Shown here one piece after another: positions 1 through 12,187 of a stretch of 64,000 nucleotides of DNA. The translations under genes and the position numbers were made by a program. A model generated the notes under the pieces. That model saw nothing but the letters and a program-made list of their open reading frames with translations. It was not told where the DNA came from and ran no database searches. How positions within the stretch are numbered: position 1 is the stretch's first letter; every line of letters starts with the position of its first letter. This DNA comes from Lophius americanus (taxonomy: Eukaryota > Chordata > Actinopteri > Lophiiformes > Lophiidae): NCBI GenBank assembly GCA_037951165.1, contig JBBDHG010000028.1, forward strand, positions 1,178,001-1,242,000. The letters run 5' to 3'.

Positions 1-1480
1 CCAGTCCTGGAAATTGTAAGCAGCACTTTTCCACTATCAATCATCTTCTTAAACTACAAACTCCCCCACTTACAGAAATTACAGAAGAGCACTGTAATAA
101 TTTCATGGCTTTCTTCAAATTGAAAATTGACTCAATCCGTTCTGTCCTTTCTGGTTCCACCACTCTACCTATCCAGTCTGCGTTTATCATCAGGACGATG
201 AAACTCTCCACTTGTGCCCTCGACCCCTTTCCTACAGCCCTAGTGAAAACTAACATCTCTTCCATCAGTCCCCTGATCACCGCTGTAATAAACCAATCCC
301 TCCAGGCCGGCTTTGTTCCATCTGCCCTAAAAGCCGCCATAATCAGACCACTCCTCAAAAAACCTACTGTCGATCCAGAAGTTTTTGCTAATTACAGGCC
401 CATTTCCAAACTCCCATTCCTCTCCAAAGTTCTGGAAAAAGTAGTTGCTGCGCACCTCCAGGACCACCTCAAATACAACAACCTCTTTGAAACCTTTCAG
501 TCTGGTTTGCTCCACCCACAGCACATAAACATCTCTGCTTAGAGTCACAAAGGACCTACGGATGGCAGCAGATGCTGGTTCACCTTCCCTCCTGATTCTC
601 CTTGATTTTTCTGCTGCCTTTGACACTTCCTACACCGTGTGAAAAAGGTGTGGATGAAAAACAACTTTCTCCAGTTGAACAGCTCCAAAACCTCCTCTGG
701 TCACGACATTCCCCTCTCTTCATCAGTCACCAACCACATCAAACACATCTGAAAGATCTCCTTTCACCATCTCAGAAATATTTCCAAACTGCGTTCTTCA
801 CTCACCTTGAGTGATGCTGAAAAGCTGGTCCACGTGTTTGTCTCCTCCAGACTGGATTACTGTAACGCACTTCTCATCCGGATCCCTGATAAAAGTCTTC
901 AAAGACTTCAGTATGTTTAAAACAGTGCTGCAAGGATCCTGATGAGAGTTCGTAAACACGAACACATCACCCCTGTTCTTCATTCCCTTCACTGGCTTCC
1001 CATCTCCACCAGGATTGATAATAAGATCTCTCTCCTCACTCACCAGTGCATCCATGGCAACGCACCCCCCTACCTAAAAGAACTACTCACCCCACTGACG
1101 TCAACACGATCCCTCCATTCTACCCACTCATACCGCCTCCTCCTTCCCCGGACTGAGCTCAGCACCATGGGTGATCGGGCCTTCTGTTCTGCTGCCCCTC
1201 GTCTGTGGAATGCCCTCCCTGACCATCTGAGGGCTCCACAGACAGACGACTGACACATTTAAAAAAGGACTTAAAACTTTCCTTTTTTAGCAGAACGTAT
1301 AACTTTTAATTAACATTGCTGCTTTTTGGTCATGTTTTCATAAAGTTATTATATTTTTTTATTGATGCTTTTATCTGCTTTTACTTTGTTGCACTTTGAG
1401 ATTTGATCCAAATGTAAAGTGTTTTATAAATTTAATGTATTATTACTATTATTATTATTATTATTATTATTACTCTGAAG
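1..1480 (+). mobile_element. L2-like LINE fragment, 5' cut by window edge
   Basis: Translated pieces match the reverse transcriptase of fish L2-clade non-LTR retrotransposons: a block with NYRPISKLPFLSKVLEKVV (about 395-440), then the C-terminal RYCN/LDYCN-type and AAPRLWNALPDHLR blocks (about 840-1240). The region between about 540 and 700 joins the start of the DLSAAFDT motif directly to a later segment, so the catalytic YADD core is deleted. The 3' end has the family's terminal stretch (cactttgagatttgatcc) followed by an (ATT)n tail at 1441-1472. The copy is dead: it has internal deletions and stops. Other copies of the same family occur at 14399, 20274, 29692, 32464, 46485 and 47865. Confidence 0.9.
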
Positions 1481-1591
1481 GTCGGCCATCTTCTCCGTAG
1501 CATAGATCCAAAACAATACTGTCCACTCTTCTAGACTCACCAACAAAATAGAAGATGCTTTGGGGATGTTGACGGGGATAGTTCATCTCCA

Positions 1592-1645
1592 AATGAGGTG
1601 TTCCAACGATGGTTTTCTTCCCAACCATCATTGGAACACCTCATT
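1592..1645. repeat. Near-perfect 23-bp hairpin
   Basis: The arms 1592-1614 and 1623-1645 are reverse complements, with a single C/T difference that would still pair as G:U in RNA on one strand, and are separated by an 8-nt loop. It sits in the intron just upstream of the first visible sclt1 exon. It may be a small palindrome from a repeat or a structured RNA; nothing else identifies it. Confidence 0.7.
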
Positions 1646-1801
1646 CCTAAAAAACTGCCCACACTATCAAAATTTGGGTCAGGCCAAATATTTTTCTCTC
1701 GTCTAATTAAGTTTGCTACGTATATAAAAGAATGAAAATGCACTCCGCAGAAGCCAAATCCCAGCTGACCATTTCAGAACTGTGGCTCTTTTCCCTAACA
1801 G

Positions 1802-4800
1802 GTGGATAATGTGCGAAAGCAGTGCAATGGTCAAATCCACCTTATGGCCGAGGAGCTGTCTGCATTGCAGCTGGTAAGAACCTGGCCCATTAACGTCAAA
1901 CTCCTCACAAGGGGTTTTTCACTTTCTACCGGTCTCCTCGTTTGTTTTATTTTTATTCTGACCCTTACTTTCTCTCTTTCCACCTCTCTAGAAGTGTGCA
2001 GATAGAGAGTCCCAGATTGAAAGGTTGCTGCCGGAGAGAAAAGCGCTAGAGGAGGAGTTAGCGAAGGTATCTGTCACAGCAGCAGGAAACCACAAGAAAG
2101 AAGCTTTAAGCTCTTTCCAGAGTGAGATTATCTAATTTTTATACCCAAGCATAAAAGAGATTGGGGGGATATAGTTGTCAGTTCATCATGTTTTGCTGTA
2201 ATCGTCTCTTTCTTTTAGCATATCTCACAATCAACAGTTGTAGATGTAGATATAGATAGATATATAGCAACAGTTAGTATTCGGGTCTTTTCACTCTTAT
2301 TTTTTTACTCGTATTTTTTGTTGTTTCTATGGAAACATTTTTAATGGGAGTCTGAGGGCCGGTCATCTTGTATGACGCATGCCTCACAAACCATACATTC
2401 ACTCAATTATATACAAAAGTAGACCGATAAACAATAGTTGTGGCTTTGAATATTTAGTTGTCTGTCTTCTGGGAGGGTTTAGAGGTGACTCTGGTTGTTG
2501 GCCATCTTCTCTTACACATCCAAAACAGTCTCAGCAAAAGAATGGAAGATATGTTCTATACTGATGCATTTTCATTCTCTCCCTGTTTTAGGGGATGCCA
2601 TCTCCTGATGATTATTTGTTTATTTATTTTAAGCAATTATTGTTTTAATGCTGCTTGTGGTGTGTTTTTTTTAAGGTCTACAAGGAGGGCAGGACAGAGT
2701 TGGATTTAAAGAAAATTGATGCCCTTCACCAGAGGTGTTTAGATGCAGAGAGGATGAAGGACGTCATGAGCCTGACTCTCCAGAGAACTCAGGACAAATT
2801 AAAAAAGATCGAGGTGGGGTAAGTCCAACTGAGCTTTGTATGTAAGAATTCTCTGCAGGAGGTTGATCTCTTCAACTTTACGCAATTCCTTCTCCCACCA
2901 GTCAAGCCCAGTCAGCCCACTCCCACAAGGGGAGCATCTGCTGCCAATTATGACAGTTTAATTAAAAGAACTTCCATTTTTCATCTATTTGTCATTTTTT
3001 TCTCATCCATTTGTAGCTACAGTGAGGAGCTGTCACAGTGCCAGGCCAAAGTGCAGAAGCTGCAGAGCTCTCTGGCTGCAGCCAGGAACGACTGCATCAG
3101 CACCAGCAACGAGCGTCTGCAGCTGCAACAGGAGAACCTGCAGCGCCGCAGGGAGATGGACGAACTTTATAATACCACTTTGCTCATCCAGAAGAAGGCT
3201 AAACAACAGGTAACCTGTTCTCCTCTCGGGATGAAGGAATATATACTTGTTAAAAGGACTACCACTATACCACTACTATTGGTATGTGCTGTATCGAACC
3301 TTCAAAATTCACTTGAAACTGTCCGCTCTCCATAGGTTAATGAGATGGTTGTGCTTGAGATGATGCTTGAGGGAGTGTATGACTGAATCGGAGAAAGAAC
3401 TTTTTTACACACTCTATTCCTGTGTTTGGTTGCCAAGATTGTCCGAGCAGAGACACACTCACATTAGTAAGTAGTGGAAGGAAAGAGAGAAAGAAGAAAT
3501 TCAATCCAGAAATCCAGCAGAGGCAAGTAACACCCATGCTGCTGTGGACGATTTGGGGAGGAAAACTTGGTTGCTCACTTGGCACATGTATCCATGATAA
3601 CTGTCCACAAGGTGGCAGCGGTTTATTCCTCTATGGATGAGGATATTAACTCTTTTTGACCAAATATCAGAACTTTATTATCATTACACAAAAAAGTTCA
3701 ATGAAATTTACTCTTAATTTGCTATATATTCTTTTATTTTATTTTCATCATTATATCCTATATTTTTACAGTTGAAATCCTCAGAGATTTATATTCTCTT
3801 TTCTAACAGTGACCTGACCGAAAGAGCAGAATAGAATTGTTCTAACATTGGTGTTTCTGACTGTGGACATACATACATAAATGAATACAGAAAATCGAAG
3901 ACCAATTCAGATAAAGTCCAGAATGATTGCATTACTTTTTTTTTTTTAGTTGTAAGGAGTTTCACCGATCCTTAAAGGCAGAATTAAACTCCCCCAAAGT
4001 AAAGTGAGGTCAGTTTATCTAAAATATTTTTTTCAAAGCTCGGTTCTTATCTGGAGATCGGGATTTTTCGGACATATTTCGAGAGTAAACATATTGCTTT
4101 TGTTTTTTCCACCTGTAGTAACCAAAATGTAGCTAATAGTTATTAATTGTTGTATTTCTATATCATGTCAAGTTGGATATATATTGCAAGTTATTTTATA
4201 ACTCCTGTTTTGAAAAACTTGCGCTAATCAGAGGAAATGTATCTATGTTTTTACTTCACTTTCTAATTTATCAAGAAATGTTGGGGGTGTTTTTCACTTT
4301 AAAATTTAATGAACAATATTAAAATAAAATAAAATTTTGAATGAATGAATATTTAACAAGGTTTTCCAACGGGTTTTATGAAATGAAAACAATAAGTAAT
4401 ACCTCTTTTTTTTTTTTTTTTTAAACATGTGTGTCATTACAACAGACATTGGATATGAACAGTATTTAATTTAGTTCCGAACATTCAAGACCAATAAATT
4501 TTGGTCTGTTGAAATAATTTCTCTCTAATGCCCCAGGTGTTACAGATGGAGGAGGAGTATAGCCTGAAGGAGAAGGAGCTGGAAGCGAGGATGCGGGAAC
4601 TGGAGAAATGTGGCCGAAGCTCCGGCGTTGATCCGACGCTTATCCTCCCAGCGCAGCAGAAAAGTACCCAGAGTTCCACAGAAGAGTCGTACAACCTGAC
4701 GCGGTCTTACAGCACCAAAATTGTAGGCCTCAAGTAAGAACATGTGCAAGTGGATTTAAAACATCTAATGAAACAAACAAATGCCACAATATATACACGG

Positions 4801-5764
4801 AGAAAAATGGTGGTCAGGACAAAGAGGTTTGAAATCCATCTTTAACTGCCACTATCAGGCATTTTTGCCCCCAACTGATGGCTGACTCTTGGGCCACTCC
4901 ACTCTCATCCTCTCCTCTGTCCTCACCTGTGATGTCTTCTCATCCATTCAGTCATAGTCCTCATCTGAAAAGCTGTAAACCACATTTGTATCCCCAGTCA
5001 TGAAACTCCCGTCCATCATTCTTCCAGGCTCTGCACTGCATTGTCATAATAGAGAGCAGTTGGTGCCAGTAAATTCTGAAAACTCATCCGGACCAATCCT
5101 TTAATTTCATCATTCTGCTCCGAGTCAGACAGGAGTCCATCATCGCAACTGTCAGGCTGACCTACAGTCCTCCCAAAATTAAAATATCCCACTCTAACAA
5201 AGTCTGTCAGTGTGATTTCACTGGGTGTTTTTCCTTGTGTTGATAAATATGAGGCAATGCGGTTCTTAGAAATACTAGTGGGCTTTGCAAACAATTCCTG
5301 TTAACGACATACAGCTATAACAACTAACTATAACAATTTTTCTGATCCTTGATTGGATGCTACTATTTAAAATTAGATGAAATACAGAAGTTATACAAAC
5401 TGTTTTGTTTAAATAAACTGCAGAAGGTTTTATTAATTGTGTCAGATTAATCACATGAACTAGACTGAAGGCTAAACAAGAACTACGTACGATCTGACCA
5501 ACATTTTAAAGAAAACGGACTTCTCACCTCAGTGAAGTCTGTTTAAAACGTTAAACTTGTTGACACACTTGACATGACACATGAACTTTGGCTCCATAGT
5601 AATGGTAGAAAATATAAGTTCAAGGAGAGCTGTGTTGCCATCGTCACAGATTGAAGGAATTCTCATGTTTCCAGTTAATTTTTCTTTTGAGTTTTTATTC
5701 GTGATAAAAATAAAATTTGCTAAAACTGCGTACACAGACAATGGTGTGAATGTTATGTCTTTCT

Positions 5765-5811
<47 letters not shown>

Positions 5812-8110
5812 CTGTATAATAACATTTTAAAAAGGGAGAATTGTTTTTGTCGGTTTGATAACTGGCTTAGCTCTTCTTTTTTTTCCTTTTCAGGGCAGAG
5901 CTGAATCGGCAGAAGCAGCTTTCACACGGGCTAAAACTGCAGCTTGAAACTGACCATAATGAGGTTTGTGAAACAAAAGCATGCTCACACAAACTGCAGG
6001 ATACGCTCAGTTACCTGAGTGGAAGAGCTGGCCTTTGCTATTCAGGAATTGTGTTGGGCTCTAAAAATGTCAGGCAACCTCAATAACTGGGATCAGTCGA
6101 GCAACTATAACAAAACAAGAAGCTGGAAGCGTTTTAGTTATAACCCACATCATCAACGTCAGAAGGGCAAAAAAGCTTCAAGCAACATGCTCAACTTTAT
6201 GCAGCCAATCATCTTATTTGCTTCAGTTTCTGAAAATGGTGTAGCTTACATTTACTGCATGCAGGGGAAATAAGAATTATGTAGTTGCATGTTTAATAAG
6301 GGTAAATAATGTTGAAGAAAAAAGGACATTTTGGTTTTTGGTTTTGCCACAGTTGACTCGCAATCAACCACGCCTCCTAATAACGTCTGAAAAAAGAAAA
6401 CTTGCCAGCCGTAACATTATAACCATCTATCTATTATTGTGTAAGTCGCCTATTTCCACTATTCCCCTATTTCAACTATTTTCAACATTACCAGGCATGA
6501 ACTCCACCAGATCTCTAAAGGTGTGCGATGGTGTCCGCCGCCAAGACATTAGCAGCTGATCCAAGTCCTGTAATTTGCGAGGTGGGGCCTCCATGGATGG
6601 GTCTGATTGTCCAGTTCATCCCACAGATGCTCGATTTGATTGAGATCTGGAGAATTTAGATACAAGACAACACCTTGAACTCATCATTGAGTCCTTCAAA
6701 CAATTACAGAACCATTGGTCCAATGTGGCAGGAAGAATTATCTTGCTGAAAGAGAGCACTGCCATTAAGGAAAACTTTACGCCGCATCCCTGGCTTTTCT
6801 TCTTCTAATAGTGCATTCTAATGCCATTTCTTCCCCGTGTAAATGACTCAAATGCACCCAGCAATTCCACATGATGTAAAAAGCAAATATGATTAATCAG
6901 ATCTTCTTTTATTGCTCCTTGGTCTAGGTCTGATAATGATAGTCCAATTGTAGACTGTTTCACGAGTGGCCTTGGGCTTGCCCTCACTCCCCACCCACAT
7001 AAACGTGTCTTGGGCACCCATGACCGTGTTACCGGTTCACCACTTACCCTTACTTGACCAGTTCCGTAAGTTCTAACCACTGCAGATCAGTGTCTGGTGT
7101 TGGTCCCGATCTCATCCAAGTGTTGTACCGGCTAGAGAATTATTCAGCCCATCATTCTGTACTTTTCCACTTTCTTTTTAAACATGCTGTCTGTTTCCAA
7201 ATGGTTCATTCTAACATGTGTAACCAACACACTATAATTGGTCTGTCCCTGTGTAGCCTTACTTGTGTAAACTAAACAGTATAGCCTTTCCACACATTGT
7301 AATCTCAAGAGCTCAGGAGATCACTCACCCACTGAATCAACACCTCACCCTAATGCTCTCTGGATGCTGGTAAAAAGCAATGAGGTCCACAGGGACTCGC
7401 TGTGGGAAAAGTCTGAGTCCCGCAGTCATGGCCTCCGTCAACAGCAGGCCTCACTGAAGGGTCTTTGTGTGTACTACGGTCTGTCACTTCATGTTTTTGA
7501 ATTGTAAACTGTTGTATGATTTGCTGTGGAAAGGAATATACCTGTTGTTCTGGAGACGCTCAAACCCAGTCGTTTAGCCATTACAATTTGTCCCTTCTCA
7601 AAGTTGCTCCGATCCTTACACTTGGCCATTTTTCTCCTTCAGGAAACATCAACCTCGAAACAAAATGTTCACTTGCTGCCAAAAATACTCCACATACTGA
7701 CCGGTTCCATTGTAACCAGATAATGAAATTTTTTTTCTGTCCTATTCTATGAATGTTTATAATGTTATGGCTGAATGATCTCTGGTAATGGATAACAATT
7801 TATTTTGCACTACTCAAGACATTTGTGTATTTTTGAAGACACAATAATGCCTTTGTGTGTTTGTACAGTACAAGAGGCTGCTGGTCGAATATCAAGAGAA
7901 GACTGAGCGTCTGCAGAAACAACTCATACAAGCTGAGCAGAAGACAAAAGCCACCACGCAGCAGGTACAGAGGATTATATGGGCCCCTTGCATGTGGTGT
8001 GAGTTAATACTAATGTCATTTCTTTTTTGTGCTATTCTAAACAGCCGAGTATGCTGTCGTCAGAGAGAATACAGAAGAAAATGACTATGCTCGACCTGGA
8101 GTCTCCATGA
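1802..8110 (+). CDS. sclt1: Sodium channel and clathrin linker 1, 3' exons
   Basis: SCLT1 is a coiled-coil protein of the distal appendages of the mother centriole, needed for ciliogenesis; it was first described as linking a sodium channel to clathrin. Eight exons are visible: 1802-1873, 1992-2066, 2676-2818, 3017-3209, 4537-4733, 5894-5963, 7869-7964 and 8045-8110 (TGA). All have AG/GT borders and compatible phases. The spliced product (about 304 residues) is coiled coil throughout and follows the C-terminal part of vertebrate SCLT1: an RKQCN...EELSALQ start, then ESQIERLL, KVYKEGR, LHQRCL, ERLQLQQEN, IQKKAK and a short end with LDLESP. The N-terminal exons lie upstream of the window. Introns carry an AT microsatellite and a minus-strand Tc1 relic. 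Confidence 0.9.
5016..5294 (-). other. Unassigned open frame inside an sclt1 intron
   Basis: An open frame of 92 codons on the minus strand, with composition unlike the surrounding AT-rich intron (it includes LTDFVRVGYFNFGR and a DDGLLSDSEQ acidic stretch). The same frame runs into stops beyond 5016. It may be a decayed coding fragment of a mobile element or processed gene, or chance. I do not recognise it. Confidence 0.2.
5770..5809. repeat. (AT)n microsatellite
   Basis: About 20 uninterrupted AT units in the sclt1 intron just before exon 5894-5963. Confidence 0.95.
6408..7785 (-). mobile_element. Decayed Tc1/mariner transposon
   Basis: A near full-length but heavily mutated Tc1-like element in reverse orientation in an sclt1 intron. 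The left end carries the family's terminal motif (acattataacca, about 6413) and the right end its inverted partner (ataatgttatggctga, about 7761). Between them are reverse-complemented transposase segments, including the part encoding the SPDLNPIEH/W region (about 6625-6660) and the helix-turn-helix segment with DKGQIVMARRLG-like coding (about 7555-7640). Many frameshifts and stops; no functional transposase. Confidence 0.8.
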
Positions 8111-8336
8111 CTGTCTCAGATGTACAGGAAAAATAACTCAACACGTGTTAAGAACATGTTGCTCTCTTTGCTTTTGTGAGAAGCCTATAGAAAACACTTT
8201 GATAAGAGGACTACGCTGCCGTCAGTGCTACATACATACACTAATGATGTCCCAAAGTTTTTTATACTGGATTTTATTTATAATGATGGAATTACGTCTT
8301 TTCTGTAGAAATGTAAAATAACTTGTTATGACTGCA

Positions 8337-8342
8337 AATAAA
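8337..8342 (+). promoter_or_regulatory. Poly(A) signal of sclt1
   Basis: AATAAA about 227 bases after the sclt1 stop codon. The motif and its flanks are repeated at about 26157 at the start of duplication unit B, where no sclt1 coding exon precedes it. Confidence 0.65.
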
Positions 8343-8701
8343 CTGCTTCACTACATCTTTCTGCCACAATTAATAGTATCATTTTTCTTACCGTTCTTGC
8401 GCAGAGAAATGTATCTCCAGATGTATTGATTCTGAATCTTGAATTATGTGGAAAATATGACGGAGCTGAAAAAAAAATAAGAATAGTTTTAAGAGATATG
8501 TGGTTCTTATGGGATGGCAATGGTATAAACAGGCTATGCTGGTTTTTATAGATTAGACTACTTAAGAGCAAATAAAGTAGTTAGATTACCTTAACCTTTA
8601 ACATCTACAGCAGTAAGGCTTAAGTAATAAGGTAAAAACATCCTATGAAATGGTAAACTCCTCAATTAGTACTTTTACTGATTGTTAAAGTCCGTTTAAG
8701 T

Positions 8702-8734
8702 GTACTAAACTTACGTTTAATGTAAGTTTAGTAC
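8702..8734. repeat. Perfect 13-bp hairpin
   Basis: Arms gtactaaacttac (8702-8714) and its exact complement (8722-8734) around a 7-nt loop. It lies just upstream of the conserved promoter-like block and is absent at the matching place in unit B, where only a partial arm is seen near 26593. Confidence 0.75.
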
Positions 8735-8784
8735 ATTATGCTGATAACACCTCCTGGTGTTACTTCAGTAATCAGGTTAAGGTG

Positions 8785-8850
8785 CCGCACTGCATGCTGG
8801 GAGAGATTGGTGTTGCAAGGAAACCATCAACTTCAGCTCCTAGGCAACTG
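8785..8850 (+). promoter_or_regulatory. Candidate ciliary promoter with X-box-like motif, copy A
   Basis: GTTGCAAGGAAAC at 8812-8824 resembles the RFX X-box (two half sites, GTTGCC and GGCAAC type). A second half-site, CTAGGCAAC, follows at 8840-8848, and a GCATGCTGGGA element at about 8793 precedes it. The block is preserved in unit B (26655-26700), where the motif is an even better GTTGCTAGGAAAC. RFX factors drive many axonemal dynein genes. The first recognised dynein exon is 3.4 kb downstream in both units, so promoter assignment is inference. Confidence 0.4.
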
Positions 8851-8865
8851 CTCTCAGTTTAAAGC

Positions 8866-9750
8866 TGGGCTTACACTGTACGACTTTGTTCATTTGATAT
8901 CAACTCACGCTATGACTCAAACGCTTGAGGAGGCTCGTGATTGGTGTGCTCAAACTGTACGGTCAGATACTCCAGCATGACATGAGTGCTCACACCATGA
9001 CCCTTCCCGCTCATGCAGCCAGTTGTCGCTACTGATAATTATCAATAAAGTTTCGTTTGAAAGTTCCCGGGCAGAAAAAAGTTTCTTAGCAACATGCTAA
9101 GAAGACAGAAACGACCTGTCTTGACTATTCTTTGCTATGGTGTGCCGAAACTTTTTTCTTAAAAAACGTTACTGTCACATCTGAATTCGTAGATGTCTCG
9201 AGCGCCGTGAATAGTATCGTTCGTCTATTTTGCAGAGAGATTTGGAGTTAAGCTAGCTATATTTGACTTCATAAAGTGTTAACTTGAAATATAGCGCTGC
9301 GCAGGCTACTGTTTAACCTTCTTGTTCGTCATTGCTGACCAGTTGCTACAAATCACAACTGGTTTGTAGCAACTGGTGCTACAAACCACTTCGTGACTAC
9401 TTAATATTTATTTTTTCCACACAACGCGTCGTGTCGCATATATTATCCACAAAAGGCGTCATATCGCCATGGCGACTCAAGACGCAGAGTTAGCCGCTTC
9501 CCACAGGCGCAGTGAGAAGAGAAGGCGCTGACTTTAGCCGATCGAGTTGAGACCCTGCAAAAATGTCTGACATGCCAGAAAACCGAATCGATTAGCAATT
9601 CATTTTGGATGGTAACGCGTTACTGTACACAGTACTTGTAATAATACAACCAAAATGTGATTAGTAAAGCGTTATATTACTCCTTTACTAACTAAAGGTA
9701 ATGTTACTGTAATGTGTTACTTTTGTAACACGTTACCCGCAACACTTATT
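8866..9750. mobile_element. Unit A-specific insertion, hAT-like ends
   Basis: Absent from unit B, where flanking sequence is continuous (about 26740-26765). The 3' part (9610-9750) contains repeated taacgcgttact / gtaacacgttac and cccgcaacact motifs, which are typical of nonautonomous hAT elements in fish. A gggcttacactgtacgac stretch near 8867 resembles the start of another fish DNA-transposon family, so this may be a composite. No coding capacity. A 15-bp perfect hairpin lies inside (9338-9377). Confidence 0.45.
9338..9377. repeat. Perfect 15-bp hairpin
   Basis: Arm accagttgctacaaa (9338-9352) and its exact reverse complement (9363-9377), with a 10-nt loop. A third partial copy (gctacaaacca) follows directly. 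It lies inside the unit A-specific insertion. Confidence 0.75.
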
Positions 9751-10379
9751 CTAAGGTTTGTTAAAAGTTATAGATACTTTAACCGGCTTGGCTGCCATTG
9801 TAGTGGATTGAAGGGCGTTACAGGCACGTCATCATTACAACGTGAGCATTCTGAAGGTAGTCAAGTTTGAACGTTGGCTAGGATTTAATTATTCACAATG
9901 TCATGATGAGTTAGCTATGATGTCGTTAATGTGGCATAATTAGTGTTAAGTTTGAACTTTGACGGTAAGTTAGCTGAAGCAGCAACTAATGTCGACCATG
10001 TCTTGACTTTGTTATCGGCTTTAATGTGATTGGTACAGTCACAAAATGTTGCAATAAGTTATGTCATTACAGTTCAGCTGAACACTAGTGAAAGTCGTAT
10101 AATTGAAACAACTTCAGTTCAGTAGTATATTATACCAGATCTGAAATTTGGTTTCTAGTCAGGATCACATGATAAAACGACAAAAATTACAAAAGGACTC
10201 ACCGCATTTAGCTGAAACTGCACTGAAGATAGAACACATAAGACATAATGCAATCTCTAAAATACTAATCATTTCATACTAATGAAATCTAATCTATATA
10301 CAAAGTTGAGCAGTGTTAATTGATGACGAAATTATCAACAGGATAATTTCATGAGCAAATAAAGCAGATGTATTGCAAA

Positions 10380-11490
10380 GGAAATCTAAGGGTTTTTACA
10401 CCCATTGCGAGGAACTTTATTTGAATCCATGGCCTGAGAGAAAAGTTACAAACTCAGAGTGAATTGGGGGGTCTCTGCAGTCCAACCAGGGATGTGCGGT
10501 GAGATTCGTGGCAGGTGAGGCACTGACCCTTTCAGAGTCAAATTCACAAATATACAAACCCAATACATTGTCTTAAATTCACCATTTGATTGCCAGCTTG
10601 CACACTGATTACTGGTTTTGTTTATCTCATATCAGAAGTAACGATGCCAGTGTTTGTTGTTCTTAACCCCGGGCCCAAACGTATCCAATTTGGATTCACT
10701 TTCATGCTCTGAATCTTGATTTTGAATAGATTTAACACTTGATGTGAGCTCCGCCAAAATTAAATGGGATCATCATGTCTACATGTATCAAAATCTGTCA
10801 GGTAGTTTATGAATAGGAGTGGGAAATAGTGAAAAAACAAACAAACATGTGACAAACATGACTGGATCTGCCCCGAGCTGATCCGGATCATGTCGAACCC
10901 TCCCTCAATGGTTCATGAACATCTGTCAGATAGTTTTTTGTGTAATCCTGCTTACAGTCAGATAAAACAACGGACAAACAAAAGGAACAATCACTTTACC
11001 TCTTACATACGTGTAGGTAAAAATAACGTTATTTCCTAAATGCATACCCGTATAAGTGTACTGTATATTATAACAATATCTATTTTTATATATTATTTAT
11101 TTGTCCATCTGTGTTTATATTCATTTAATTGGCAGTTTACATACAATATATGGATTTGAATGAAGCTAACGTATCTCATCACCTTGTTGTTATTACAGTG
11201 TATAGTTATTATTTTCTGTATGCATGCGTGGAACTGAATGCCATGCTCTCTGTCACATTCAGAGTAATAACAGATAGCATTCATTTGTGTAATGCAGTGA
11301 AAAATAAATTACCTTCACTACTACTTTACTATCTTTAATTTGAACTCTTCTCTCCTACCTTCATTCCATATCTTCAAAGCCTGTTTGGATTCATGCAATG
11401 GCCTCTAGATCTTCTCTGCCGATCTGCTTTGGCCGAAGCAGGGGACACAAGTTAATTGGTAGGCAATTAACTTTTACCTAATCCTAAAAG
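10380..11490. repeat. Intergenic block of degraded dispersed repeats
   Basis: No coding exon recognised. 10495-10560 (gtgcggtgagattcgtggca) and 10780-10990 (aatctgtcaggtagttt... cctgcttacagtcag) match the style of common fish dispersed repeats. 11000-11490 is shared with 28830-29300 in unit B. Confidence 0.35.
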
Positions 11491-11492
11491 TG

Positions 11493-12108
11493 CAGTGTGT
11501 GAAATTTAGAGGTGTCTCTTTGAATAAATAGAACTTAATATGCATGACTATGTTTTTGTTAGTGAATAATCGGCTGAAAATAAGGACTGTTTTTTATAAA
11601 CGTTAGCTTATAAAAATACAGTCTGACTGTCTTCCATGGGATCCATCATGTTTGTACAGCAGCCTAGTACAAACATGACACAGGCCTTTTTGTGTTTTTA
11701 TTGATGAAGTGGTAGAAAGATGATGATGAAACGCTTCATCAAACAAAAAGACTAAAAGAAAAATATAATGAATGTTATTGCTTGCTAACTATTTTTGAAA
11801 TTAGCAGGCGAGAAATGGATGCACAGTGCGGGAGAATCCCTTCATGTGATCTCTCAGTGTTGGTCAATAACGTTATTTCCTAAATGCATACCCGTATAAG
11901 TGTATACTTATGATCATGATCACATTTCCACTACGGGTTTCGGCATTGATAGTTTGAGAGATGAATGTGGTGATTCGAAATTCACAGCATCCCCTGCCTG
12001 GACCTCACCACCTACAGGGACATAGATTCTTGGATTGGGAGAGCTGAGGTGGAATATAGGTTTCAATCTTATAATTCACCACTAGATGCCACTAAATTTT
12101 ACACACAG
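11493..12108. mobile_element. MITE with about 25-bp inverted ends, copy A
   Basis: The left end (cagtgtgtgaaatttagagg) and the right end (cactaaattttacacacag) are imperfect reverse complements, diagnostic of a common fish nonautonomous element whose ends read tgcagtgtgtaggatttagtggcatct. The interior is noncoding. The same element is in unit B at 29297-29660, shorter by an internal deletion, so insertion predates the duplication. It ends about 80 bp before the first dynein codon. Confidence 0.6.
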
Positions 12109-12187
12109 CCCCCATGAGTGTCATAAAAATGTCCAATTTACTTCTTACATGTCATGCTGTTTCTAACCAGCATGTCTTGTCCTGCTC

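Noticed and set aside
105..542. Open frame of 145 codons as a host gene
   Set aside because: It is the N-terminal RT region of the L2-like LINE.
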